In this document: in pieces, positions 48,901-60,600 of the stretch
How positions within the stretch are numbered: the first letter of the stretch is position 1
Layout of the letters: each line of letters begins with the position of its first letter
Assembly (NCBI RefSeq): GCF_001649575.2
Contig: NC_051433.1
Location: 9,493,126 to 9,557,125 of the forward strand
Origin: Kryptolebias marmoratus
Lineage: Eukaryota; Chordata; Actinopteri; Cyprinodontiformes; Rivulidae
DNA length: 64,000 nt
Reading direction: 5' to 3'
Notes under the pieces: model-generated
Seen by the model: only the letters and a program-made list of their open reading frames with translations
Databases searched by the model: none
What the model was told of the DNA's origin: nothing
Made by a program: the position numbers and the translations under genes

Positions 48901-51900
48901 ATTTCAACAAACGTTTAAATTCACAACATTAAAAAAAACAAAGCAGCAGCCAGTTTTTAGCATAAACCCCAAGCTGTAATTATATTTGATGACTAAATGC
49001 ATCAATCCAAATTTACTGAGCACAGTCTTGCCGATCATGCCTTACACATTAGTGATTCTTAAACCTTAGCTCAGTTTGCTCTCGGCGTTTTAATGCCTGT
49101 GTAATTGGCGAGCCCAAACCCTGCGGTAATCAAAGTCATGTGGTGGGTGGGCCGACAGTCCTAAAATGAGTCCCCTGATGTTCCATTTCAAAACTGCACA
49201 GAGAAGCACTCCACCACACTGGAAACCAAGAGTGTGAACGCTTCTTCTGAATAAGACCGACATCAAATAGTGCAAGGCTGCAAGCTTTGAGGGGCTTGCA
49301 AATGTGGTTGTGCACAAGGAACCTACTCATGTGCAGCGGCGCGCTGCAGACACAGCAGCGTCAGTATGCCTGTTAGCTGTCAAAGACTTTGTTCAACAAA
49401 TTCCCTGAGCTGTCACTGGCTTTTTGTTCCGTTTTTGGTATGCCAATATATTTCTAGTCTGGTATCTAAAACTTTAATTAATGTGTGTAAAAAAAAAAAA
49501 AAAAGACTTACATTTAGCTCAAATGTATTTATTATTTTTCTAATTTTCATGTAGAGGATACGAATGTTTAGGATTAATAAAGGGTTTGGATTACTCTGAG
49601 CTTTCCCTGAGGGTGAAGACAAAGACGGACATCACAGAGAAATCATCACTGATGGCTCGGAGTTTACAGGAGCCGTTTGTAAACTTCCACCAAAAATAAA
49701 AGTTTCAGGGAAGAACCATAAATATTATGTGATGGATGGTTAAATCCTTTCCTTCGTTTTACATCTTTTAGGGGCAGTTCCCAAAAATCCATTACCAGAA
49801 ATGACACGAAAGCGTTAGTGTCAAGTGACGGACTACTTACGTTGAGGCTTACGGCACATTTTGTACAGGCAGCAGCACGGGCAGACACAGCAGCAGATGA
49901 AGACAAGGAGCGAGACAATGCTGAACACAATACCAACGATCATTGGCAGGGGACTAGAAAAACTGCTGAAAAAAAAAAAACAGTTAAACATTTTATAAAA
50001 AACATCTGTGAACTTTAAAGGAACAATAAGCAGAAACACTGACTTCATCAGCCGAGGAGTTAGACAGTTCAAGACATTTTATAAAGAAATGCACTTTCAA
50101 AATATGTTTCACAACTACAACCACCAGCAGCAAGGATGTATGATGCTCAACTAGAAGTGATGCAAAGTGGATCACTTTTTTCCAGCATTGCAACTTACTG
50201 CAATCCCTCCTAAAGACAACAGCTAATTAGATGGGCTGAACGTTTGGTTTCTGTAAGATCTCAGCCTCTTACAGTGAGCAGAATGTCGTTTTTTTTCCTG
50301 GTGACTGCCATGCGTGTACACCTAATCCATGTTTTAAATTTGTACGAGTGGGTCATCTTCTGGTGGCACTTTGTCACAGAATCACCTTTATGTAAGCGGT
50401 CATGCAGAGTTAGACGCACATTTGTGAGCTTTCATTGCTAAAGTCGCGACAGCCACAAATCTGTACTGCACGCCTACATGTATAAATTACAAATTACTTC
50501 AGATTTTCATGTGAGACAATTTGCTTTGAGGAGGTACGCTAATTTCTTCTAAAAAAAAATTTAAAAGGAAAAGAATTGAGTACCAGTTGTCTTGGGCATC
50601 TTTTGTTAGCTGTCGATTAAAATTATCACAACACTCCCTTTTCTCACAGGTACCGCAGCAAAAACCTGAAAGAAAGCAGCTCTGAGAACGATGGTATTTG
50701 CCGTAAGAATCGGTGTAGGACTCACAGTCACCCCATGCTGTAACAGAAGACAGACAGAGAAACGGATTACCACTCAAGAAAAATTTGTAATGTTGATCCA
50801 ACAATATGTGAGGGAACTGAACGTGGGACCAGAGGACAAGAAGGTAAATGGAAACAAAACTTTAAAACGTGTTAGTTTACTGAAAGCTGCGATGTCTAAA
50901 GTTCATACCAGGGGTGTCCTCAGAGGGATTCTGTGGGATTTAAGAAGGGTGTCCATATGGTCTTAAGAGGTTCATCCAGATGGACAAGTTTTCCAAATTT
51001 TACAGGTGACAATTTTAGCATTTCTAGGTTTAACAGAAAACTGGGTGAAAAAAAATCTGCTTCAAATGTACAATATTAAGTACAGTACAAGGTTTTCATC
51101 TATAATTAACACTTTGAATATTTTTTCTATATTCTTATTCCGATTTTCTGGTGAAGAGGACCACAAACCTTCACCCACTTTCACCAAAAAGCAGACTTTT
51201 AGGTGACTATTTATAAAACTTGGCTAAATATGTTCTAAGAAAAGTGACTTTTATTGCACTTTTTTTTCCTGAGAACAGTCTAAGATGGACTTTTCAAACA
51301 CAAAAAAGAAAAAAATAGCCAAACAAACGAGTGAATGCTCTTCTTTTAATAAATTTAAATGTTTCAGAGGCTTTTTGTGTGTTTTGAATCTACAATTATT
51401 TAAACTCCTTATCCACCAAAATTAACTTACTTTTGTCTTTTCACTAAAATACTGCATTGATGACAGTTTAAGAATGAAGTAAACGTTATTTATCCATTTT
51501 TCTTATGTAAAATTGAACTTTTTTGGCCTGTGTCAAGACATCTGGACGCGTTTTGCAAGTGTTCCTTGTGGGACTGTGAACCATTTGCAACACATTCATG
51601 TGATCATCTACAGTCACATGAAAGGTCCAGACTTTTTTTTTTTTTTTGATTTTCCACATGTGACCAGAGATAACAAGGTAATATATTTCTTTTATTGTTT
51701 GTAATGGCATCCTCTTGCGCCTGAACAGGACCAGGAACACAGAACACAGGAAAATACATTAACCTGTTGCTAGGGGCTCGGATCCAATCACAAACGAGAT
51801 AAAAATAAAAAAATAGAAAGAAAACTTCTCCATTTCTTTTCAGTACAAGTGAAAAATCTTGAGCTTTTGTTATAATTTCTCCACAGCTTTATTTCTTAAG

Positions 51901-52391
51901 TGTTTTGAGAAAAATCCCAAAAACTAGTTTTCCACAATGTAATTAAGGCAAGCAATAAAAACCTAAAAAAATACCTTTTACACATAGTTTATTCCTACTA
52001 AATAATCCTTAAAATGCTTATGAGAGCGACTAAAAGTGAAAGGCTAGTTTTACTTTTTATCAACCAAAGTTAACATCAATAAAGCCACATTAAATCTAGC
52101 TTTAATAAATCAATGTTTCGATGCCAGGATGATTTTATATCTAGGAACAGGCTTTCATAACCAGCAGGGTGTAGTTCTTGCAGGGTGTCCCGGGCGTGCG
52201 GGGACCCGTTCCGGAGCTAACGTCCGGAGCTAACCCCGAGTCTTTAGGCTAACTGCAAAGTCAGCGAAGACGCCAAGAGTCGGACAAAAAACGACGACTC
52301 ATAGGCAACGAAAGCCACACTTACCGAGCGCACAGGTGGAAAAGGTGGCACAGAGTACTAACACAAATACAGCAGGCAGCCCTAGCGCCAT
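45921..52391 (-). CDS. shisa5: Shisa-5 (scotin)-like membrane protein
   Basis: Five exons: 52325-52391, 50584-50737, 49841-49965, 46326-46553, 45921-46102; 251 residues, closing in frame. Signal peptide about 1-21 (MALGLPAVFVLVLCATFSTC); Shisa cysteine-rich domain about 25-73 with FCCGTCEKRECCDN; membrane helix about 82-103 running into the cysteine cluster FICCCVCPCCCLYKMC; then a long proline/glutamine/tyrosine-rich cytosolic tail with a PPTY motif at 185-188, ending QPAYNPDYVAPPKMG. The end resembles the mammalian SHISA5 tail (QPPYNPAYMDAPK...). Scotin is an ER/nuclear-envelope protein induced by p53 that promotes apoptosis; that role is family knowledge, not shown here. The start ATG has A at -3 and G at +4. 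The exon 3 acceptor is a CAGCAG tandem. It neighbours a tandem paralogue and is divergent from alas1. shisa4 or another family member remains possible. Confidence 0.85.
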
Positions 52392-55300
52392 GGTTACTCT
52401 GACGATCCCAGGGTTAAAGCGGAAACTGGAAGTCAGACAGACAGACGGACGGAAGGAGAGGAGCGTTGAAGCTCCGCCCACCTCTCGTGTTTACTTAAGG
52501 TGGTACCGAATATCCAGTGTCTGGGAAATGGATATCAAAACGTGAACTCTCTAATTCCCAAGGGCGTCCTTACATAATAGGGCGATCTTTTCCAGAAATG
52601 ATAAATCATTTCTTACATATTTGTTTTTAATTAGTTATTTTAACCAAATTGCTCTTTGTAATGCAACGTTTTCATAGCAGAGGCTGGTACCTTTTGTTTT
52701 GTATTGTCATATGTTAAATAAAGTAAAAAAAAAAAAGTTATTTTAACTAGAAACCATGGGAAAGAGGGGTGCAAATGGTTCTGCAGCACCCCCTGGTGGA
52801 TGCCAGAGGATACGTGGGTCCAAATACGTTGTTAAAGAATTAACAATAAACTATAGAAACTGAAAGTTGCTGAAGAAATCGAAACTGAGGCGTTAAAGCT
52901 AAAATAAGCAAAACACTAGCTAAAAGCTAAAAAAATAAAACATAATAAATGTTACCTAACAGACAAAAGTTGCAAAAATGCTATCTGAAAGCAGCAAAAG
53001 GTTAGAAAAAAAAACTAGTAAAAGACTAGCTGAAAGTGGCAAATGACAGCTAATAGGAAAAGGTCAGCTAAAAGAAGCAAAAGACTTGCTAAAAGCTAAA
53101 ATTAGCAAAACAGTAACTAAAAATAGCAGAGCCATTGATACAAACTGAAACTGAGAAGAGAAAGACAGCGCAAGTACACAGATTTTAAAGACAACAATGT
53201 TTTAAAGGAAATAAATAGATTTCATTGCAAACAAAATGTACATTTTACATATTTCTAAATTTTAAAAAAGTATTGTCAAAAAATGTAAGAAATCTGTATT
53301 TAGAATTAAAAAGCAAAATATTTAGGATTTGTTATAAAGGAAAACAAATATTGCCACTCATTATGATTTACAGTAAAATATTATTATTTTTCTTTCTAAC
53401 TTTGTGCGTGAACAATAAACCCAAATGTTAAAATTCAATGTGTTAAAGTTCAGCACTGATTTAAAGTAGTCAAAACTTTTACTGCAAGGCTTTTGATGGT
53501 TTGAAATGAATAGGTCTAAAAAAATTGATTGAAGCAGCAAATCAATCACCGCGGGGCAGAAAGTCTCGTGGTGTTTCACTCCTGTTCATGAAATATTTGG
53601 TTTGTGAGTGACGACAGTGACGGTCAGGGTAGAAGTTAGAGTCACATGAGGCCAAGTGTGATCAGATATTAAAACCCGGGACTCTCCATCACTAGACTGG
53701 GGCTTTAAAAAGCCTCAGAATTAAGAAGTGAAGCACAAGGACTGAGTCATGAAGTTTGTCTTCATCAGCCTTTTCTTTGACACTCACATTTTCTTCACCA
53801 AAATAGAAGAAGACTTGAATCCCAAACATGAGAAAACCTGGAAAAAAAGCTTTCCTAGAAATTTGTGTATCATAAAACTATACTAATGTTACATACATAT
53901 AAATTAATTACTTCATAGTTCTTCCAACATGATGTTTAGTCAACTTTCTAACTTTGAAGAACTATTTTGCTAAATTTAGAAGGAAAAACATCATACAACG
54001 AGACCTAATCCGAACAGCAGAGGGCAGCAGATCACCGTGGATCTGACTGTGAGCTTCACAAACGCTTTCAAAAAGCACAAAAATAAATCTTAAAGATGTA
54101 TTCATCAGTGAGTTTAGTTTGAGTCCTCTTTTTACCAAATGATTTGGAGCTGCAGAGAGGGGCTGCAACAGCATAAACAGTGAAAATATGAAAACTTATC
54201 AAGTTTATTTTTATCCCATAAATACCATAATACCATAAATACCAAGTCTATTTTGAGTTTCATATCTAAAATAACTTTGCAAGGTGGACTTAGTAGTATT
54301 ACTGACTGTACTAAATGTTGAATGGGCAAGTGTTATATTACTGGACATGAAACACATATTAGAAAAGACAGACTATAAAAAGATTGAATTATCCTGATCC
54401 TGATTGAATGGACTTGTGACTGCTGTACTGACACGTCATATTTAAATAAAGAAAATATTATCAACTGAGAACACCTTTTTATGTGTGCTGAGATTAAGAC
54501 AACATTTTAGGAGCAACCTGACCAATTTAGGATCAATGTCACGTGTTAGGAATCAAGTTATGACTGAAAATCTCTGCAGCAGATTAACCAGTCTACTGAA
54601 CTTGAATTTATTCTTTATCATGCTTTTCTTCATCTGGATTAATTTACCTTCTCAAAGACAGTTGAAGGAACTTTTTGAAAAGCTGCAACTAAAATAAATG
54701 TAAGCAATGATCTGTTCATGTTCTTTTAAATTGACGTCTGTTTTTAACCTTTTTGTAAGTTGTTAAACTTACATTTTTTTTGTGTACAATGATGACCTGG
54801 TAGCATGCAAAGTCTCTTGAGGGAAAGGGTTCAACATTAAAATAAAGATCAATATGTGAAAGCATTACTTAACTATTTTCACAGTAAACATGACATGTAA
54901 GATAAGGCAGTGCATAAGAGGCATTCAGGCCAACACAAAAACATCCGGGGAAAGTAACTTAGTAAGGCAGACAGCTGTTCCTTTGAAACTTCAGTCAGAT
55001 CAGGGTGTTGGACGATAGAAATGCATTCATTTGCGAAGAGTGGAAAAAAAGAACAACATAAAATGTTTAATTTTTTGTTTTGTTTTGAGGTTTTTTTGCA
55101 TTGACACATCCAGAAAAAAACATAAAGCAACTGAAGATTAAAGGTTTTGATGATTTGCTGATCTGAAACACATGAGTTGACTGACTGAAGTGACCTTTGA
55201 CTGAAAGTCTTTCTGTGTTGTAATATTTGTTTTTACACCATCCAGAGCTGTCACTAGTGCTAGTCTGTTCTCCTGTAAAAAAGAGCAAAAACAATTGTGA

Positions 55301-56387
55301 TATACATACTTTCAAAGAAAAAAAGTCTCTTCTTAAATACCCATAATCCACACCAAGGCCAGGGGCAAATATGGCATCTTTACCTTCTATTAACAGTACT
55401 GTGCAAAGGTTTTTTTCCAACCCTTATTTATTTATGCTTTACTTCAAATTAGACTAACTTGTTATCTTTTAAAGTGATCTTGTTCAACAATTCTTTAGAT
55501 TTTCTGAATGTTATACAATTTTCTTTTTAGACTACTTTCCCACGGATTTCTATGCCCATTACCATAGCAGCACAAGTGCTTGAAGTGCCGTTTCTTACAT
55601 TATGAAATTAGCTTTTTTTTAGTTATTTTTGAGTAACTCTGCCCTGTTAGCTGCAATGCTAATGCTGGGAGTTTAAAAGTTGCAGTCATGTTGCTGATGA
55701 AGCCATTGTTTTTATCTGACATTATTATTCACAAATACTTTTCGTGTAACAGTGCCTGTTTAGTGTTATGTTTCGTTTTACGCCATGTCGCCTCTAGCTG
55801 TCTGACTCCCACCCACCCACACGGTACTCTTGTTAACAAAACCATCTTCTTCTGCTTCCATTTCCCCTGATAAACACTTCGACAGTAACCTCCCCAGTGA
55901 CCTACAGCGGTCTGCCACAGCTGGAATATATCGTCAACCAAGGAGGTAAGACCGCCCACACAATCACCCCACATTGGGAGTTTGACACAAAAACTCTAAA
56001 AGCAAATCCTTAATGTTAACTTAAATAAATGTACCACTGGAGTGTTTTATGATAGTGTTTAACGAAAGGAAAAACATGAAAACTCATTATTTTTATATTT
56101 TATTTAATTTCACCTTTAAAGCGATGTTCGTCATTTCCTATCTGGCAACCCTGCTTGACGTGGAAACTACAGCAGATTCAGTTGTTGCAGCCATATCCAT
56201 GTAAACACGATGTTTCTTTTTCTTATTGATTCGCCACAATAAACATTGGGGAAAAAAACATTAACATTTCCTGTGTAAACAGGGTATTAATTTGTTTGTG
56301 TAGTGTTTGTGGCAGACTGTGGGGGCGCTGCTGAACCGTATCGACTCCAATCCACCACCAAAGAAGAAGAAGAATAGCCGTGTTCGT
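52392..56387. other. Divergent intergenic region between shisa5 and alas1
   Basis: About 4 kb. The shisa5 promoter should lie near 52392-52560, where a GC/CACCC-type box (CTCCGCCCACCTC) and a GACA/GACG simple repeat (about 52436-52452) occur. The alas1 promoter is at the other end. Repeated GCTAAAA/AGCAAAA words around 52900-53120 look like a degenerate tandem repeat. No conserved reading frame was seen. Confidence 0.5.
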
Positions 56388-56432
56388 AATGACGTATCTT
56401 CGAATACACGTCATTGCGTAAGGATTTATAAA
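56347..56432 (+). promoter_or_regulatory. alas1: alas1 core promoter: CCAAT, paired CRE-like sites, TATA box
   Basis: In order: CCAAT at 56347-56351; AATGACGT at 56388-56395 and its exact inverse ACGTCATT at 56408-56415, two CRE/ATF-like half-palindromes; ATTGCGTAA at 56413-56421, similar to C/EBP or PAR-bZIP sites; and TATAAA at 56427-56432. The TATA box predicts a start of transcription near 56452-56462. CREB/PGC-1alpha control of ALAS1 is known in mammals; the binding here is inferred from sequence only. Confidence 0.6.
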
Positions 56433-56455
56433 CCCAGTTACGTCCTCGTCGTCCT

Positions 56456-56480
56456 CGTTCGTCCTCAGTGCAGGATAACG
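56456..56480 (+). promoter_or_regulatory. alas1: Iron-responsive element (IRE) at the 5' end of alas1 mRNA
   Basis: RNA reading: CGUU, bulged C (56460), GUCCU (56461-56465), loop CAGUGC (56466-56471), AGGAU (56472-56476), AACG. The upper stem has five pairs (one G-U) and the lower stem four Watson-Crick pairs. The C bulge and CAGUGN loop are the two invariant IRP contacts. From memory the core GUUCGUCCUCAGUGCAGG is the same as the ALAS2 IRE of mammals. It lies in the noncoding first exon if transcription begins at or just upstream of 56456. A cap-proximal position is the one in which IRP1/2 binding blocks 43S ribosome loading when iron is low. The weak point is that the TATA-predicted start falls very close to the 5' arm. 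Confidence 0.8.
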
Positions 56481-56622
56481 TAACAGTCTCAATCTTTACT
56501 TCATTAAAAAGACCACTTGTTCTTCCTGCGTGTTTTTCGGCGCCGTATTTTTGTTTGTTTTGCAGTTATCCTGCTCATCACACGGCCTTTAAGGGTTTTA
56601 CCATCCTGAGTTCATCTTAAAG
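56456..56622 (+). other. alas1: alas1 noncoding exon 1
   Basis: The exon ends at a clear donor (TTAAAG|GTAGGT). Its 5' end is set only by the TATA box and is approximate. Joined to exon 2 (from 57631) it makes a 5' UTR of about 197 nt with no upstream AUG. Intron 1 (56623-57630) is about 1 kb. The IRE occupies its first bases. Confidence 0.65.
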
Positions 56623-57660
56623 GTAGGTTTTTTTGTATTTAATGTTCGTTTTCTTTTAGCTGCTTAGCTGAAGTTAGCAGTTTAGCTAACGCTAGGCGAG
56701 GTCAACCGGCAAAGATCACCGGAAGACTCCTAAAAATTAAAACTGTCTTTAGTTACAGTCGGTTTTCCTAGAATTAAACTCATTTGCTATTATCTATGAT
56801 TTTAACATCAGAGACTAAAAAATTTTTTTTTCTATTTTTTATTTTTAACATGTCGCCAACGCTAGCTAATATCGCGATCATAAGCGTTTAATGACAGATT
56901 TAGTAAGGAGGTTTTAGTTTGATGGTGATTGGAAATTAGATTTTTTTAGGGTTAAAAAACACTATATCTCAATTTTATTAAATTGCATGAATCAGAACAG
57001 ACCTAGGTGTCTGTGTAAATATGCCTGTAAGGATTTTGTGAGCATTTTGAGAGCTTTAGTAAACGGGCTTAAAATTATTTAGTTATAACAAAGGCATCAA
57101 GAAGCATAACAAGTTGATGTTTCACAAACTTTAATCCAGTTATTTTTAGTATTTAGCTTTTACTGGCTTTGGTGGGTTATTTTTTATTCATTTATTTTTG
57201 AGTATTGACGAAAAATGGGAGTGTTTTCTTTTCAGGAATGTGGACTAGGAAGGGGAGTCTGTCGGAGCCAAGGAAGGGTTTCAAAAACTGCTAAAACAAA
57301 CCATCAGAAAGTTTGCTTGTGTTTATTACTGTGTCATCATCAGACACCTGTTGCAATGTGCAAGCAAAATGGGAAGTGGAAGTTTCTTAGGGTAGCAAAA
57401 GGTGAAAAATAGCTCCCTTTCAAGAGATCTTTGCAGATGGCTTTCAGATAAAACGGACCTAAATTTGATTACAAAGATCTCTGACTGCCTCTTTAGTATG
57501 AACCCCTCCAATCAAGAATTTTCAAGACATTTCAGCCTCGTATTGTGACCCATTTGAGCTACAGAGCAAGCTGAATTTCTCTCTCCCCATGTCTGTTTTA
57601 GTAAATGCCATTTTCCTCTGTCTTCTTTAGATCTGTCGACCATCACCGTATCTGCTGACA

Positions 57661-60600
57661 ATGGATGTGATAGTACGTCGTTGCCCATTCTTGGCTGGTA
57701 CGCCCCAGGCCTTTTTCCAGCAGTCCAAAAAGTCCCTGGTCTCGTATGCCCAGCGATGCCCCATCATGATGGAGCTGGCTTCAAAACCCATGGCACCTTC
57801 AATGGCACGGGCCCTTTGCTCCTCTTCCTTCTATCAGAAGGCTGACACCAAGGCTGCGAGCGATGGTGAGTGTGTTCGACAATTACTGGTCTCATTAACA
57901 CAGCAGCCACATAATATTAAGACAAATGTCTCCCTGTTGGAAAGACTGACAGATTTGCATCTATGTGAGTTTTAAGACATACATGTAGATATTCCTAATT
58001 GTATTTTATTTTCTTCTCTTAAAGCTCCTAAGCAGGAAGCTCAGTCTAAGCTACCTGTTGGTCATCCCATGCCACCTTCTGGCCAAGTGATGGCCTCAAA
58101 ATGCCCTTTCCTGTCTGCTGAGATGAACCAGAAGGACAGTGGTGTGGTCCGCCAGGTTACCATGGAGTTCCAGGAGGATGTGGAGGAAGTACGCACTGTC
58201 CAGAAAGGTAAAGAGTTGTTACACATTAAGTGTTCGCTCAGTGTACTGATGCTTTACTTAACAGTTTGGTGGTTTTCTTAACCTCTTTCAGAAGTTACTC
58301 CAGCCCAGCTGAAGCAGCCATCCTTGGCCAGTACAATCAAAAACGGAGAACAGAGTAATCTAATGAAAACTCTTTGGAAGCAGCGTCCTAAGAGGGTCAC
58401 CCACTTGCTGCAGGACAACTTGCTTGGTAGAAGTATGTTTTGTTTTTTTTCCTCTTTCTGCACCTAGTCCTGTGTCATTTCAAGCTGCTCTTATGGATCA
58501 CTGTGCCTTTTTAAACACTCCAGCCACGTTGAGCAAGTTTTCTCCCTCTGTTCTGTCACAGTGTCCCGCTATCAGTACGATGATTTTTTTGAGAAGAAGA
58601 TTGAGGAGAAGAAGAGCGACCACACATATCGCGTGTTTAAGACCGTGAACCGTCTGGCCACTGAGTTCCCAATGGCGGACGATTTTACAGGCTCTCTGGA
58701 GGAGAAAAGGGAGGTGTCCGTTTGGTGCAGCAACGACTACCTGGGCATGAGTCGACACCCTCGAGTTGTGCAATCCATCATGTAAGTGATAGAGGCGTAG
58801 TGTGCATGTGTAGTCCACAAAGGGCGACATTTGATCCAGTTCTCTTGGGTCAAAGTCTGTTATGTAATGAGGCAAATACTACTTTTGATTTTGTTTGTTT
58901 TTCCTGATTGTCATGTAGTTTTTGTTCCACTGTGAGAACAGAGCTTAGACAGAAAGAACGAGAACACTGCCTAATGATTGGATACAACCTGACACACAGG
59001 AGTGTTTGCTCCGTTGTTTATGGGGGAGTGTAGTAGATGTGTACTAGATGCAACAAATGTGTAGTTTTCTAACTGCAGTTTTGGAAATTCTGAATGACTG
59101 AATAACATTTTTTTTTTTCTCTTGTTTGCGTAATGTCTGTTTCCAGGGATACTTTACAGAAGCATGGGTCAGGGGCAGGAGGAACCAGGAATATCTCTGG
59201 AACCAGTAAATTCCACGTGGAACTGGAGCACGAGCTGGCTGACCTTCACAAGAAGGACGCAGCACTGCTCTTCACGTCCTGCTTTGTCGCAAATGACTCC
59301 ACCCTCTTCACCCTCGCTAAAATGCTGCCTGGTACATAAAACTTATTCTGGATCTTTAAAAAACAAACTGTTTTATTTTATAGATGGCTCACTCTCACTT
59401 ACTATTTTTTCCCGATTTTTAGGTTGTGAGATTTACTCGGACTCAGGCAACCACGCGTCCATGATTCAGGGGATCAGGAACAGCGGTGCAAAAAAGTTTA
59501 TATTTCGCCACAATGACGCGGCTCATCTCCGAGAGCTGCTGCTGAAGGGAGACCCCTCCAAACCCAAGATCGTGGCCTTTGAAACCGTCCACTCCATGGA
59601 TGGTCAGTTTTAGTAGTTTTCTCTCTTATTTATCATAGCACTTGTATTTTACAGACTCTTACTTCTCCTACAAAAACCCTCTGATTTGACCAGATGGTTA
59701 ATATGCCCCGGCCTGTGCTCGTGTCTGTGCCTCACAGGTGCTGTGTGTCCGCTCGAGGAGATGTGCGACTTGGCGCACGAGTTCGGTGCCATCACCTTTG
59801 TAGACGAGGTTCACGCTGTGGGTCTGTACGGTGCCAGAGGGGGCGGCATCGGCGACAGGGACGGCATCATGGACAAGATGGACATTATTTCAGGAACTTT
59901 AGGTCAGCATGTTCACTAAAGCGATGTTCAGATCTTTTAATTAATTCCACAATGTTCTTAAGCCGCTTACAATCCAAACAGATGGATTGTTGTGCCAGTA
60001 TGCCTTTGGTTTATGGTTTTCTTTTGCTTTAGTTTTGTTTATTTACATTTTGAACCAACTCTCTCATCGTGACTCATTTTGTTTTTTGTGTTCGTCTTAT
60101 CCTGAGGATTAAACCTCAGCTGAGTCACTCAATATGCCTGAGAGCTTGAAGAAGTGGGAGCAGCTCTGTTGTTGCTAGGAAACTGCGGGCTCTCATTGCG
60201 CTCTTATTGAGTTACTTTGTGTCGCTGTCAAGCTGAGGGGATGATTATGTCTAACCCAGCAGCTCTGCAGCTCTTGTTTAACTGCCATTTGAGGAAGGTT
60301 ATTGGTTTTTTACAACTGCATTTGGTTTTTTTATTTTAAGTTTCAACAAGACCCTGACGATGATGTCTTTAGAGCCGTGGTAACAGCCAAAGTCAAGGAC
60401 TAACCATTTATCTCAACCCCTATTTCCAGGCAAAGCCTTCGGTTGTGTGGGCGGCTACATTGCCAGCACCTCTGCGCTGGTGGACACGGTGCGCTCCTAT
60501 GCTGCTGGCTTCATCTTCACCACGTCTCTGCCGCCGATGCTTTTGGCTGGAGCCAGGCAGTCCATCCAGATTCTGAAAAGTGAAGAAGGCCGCATGCTGA

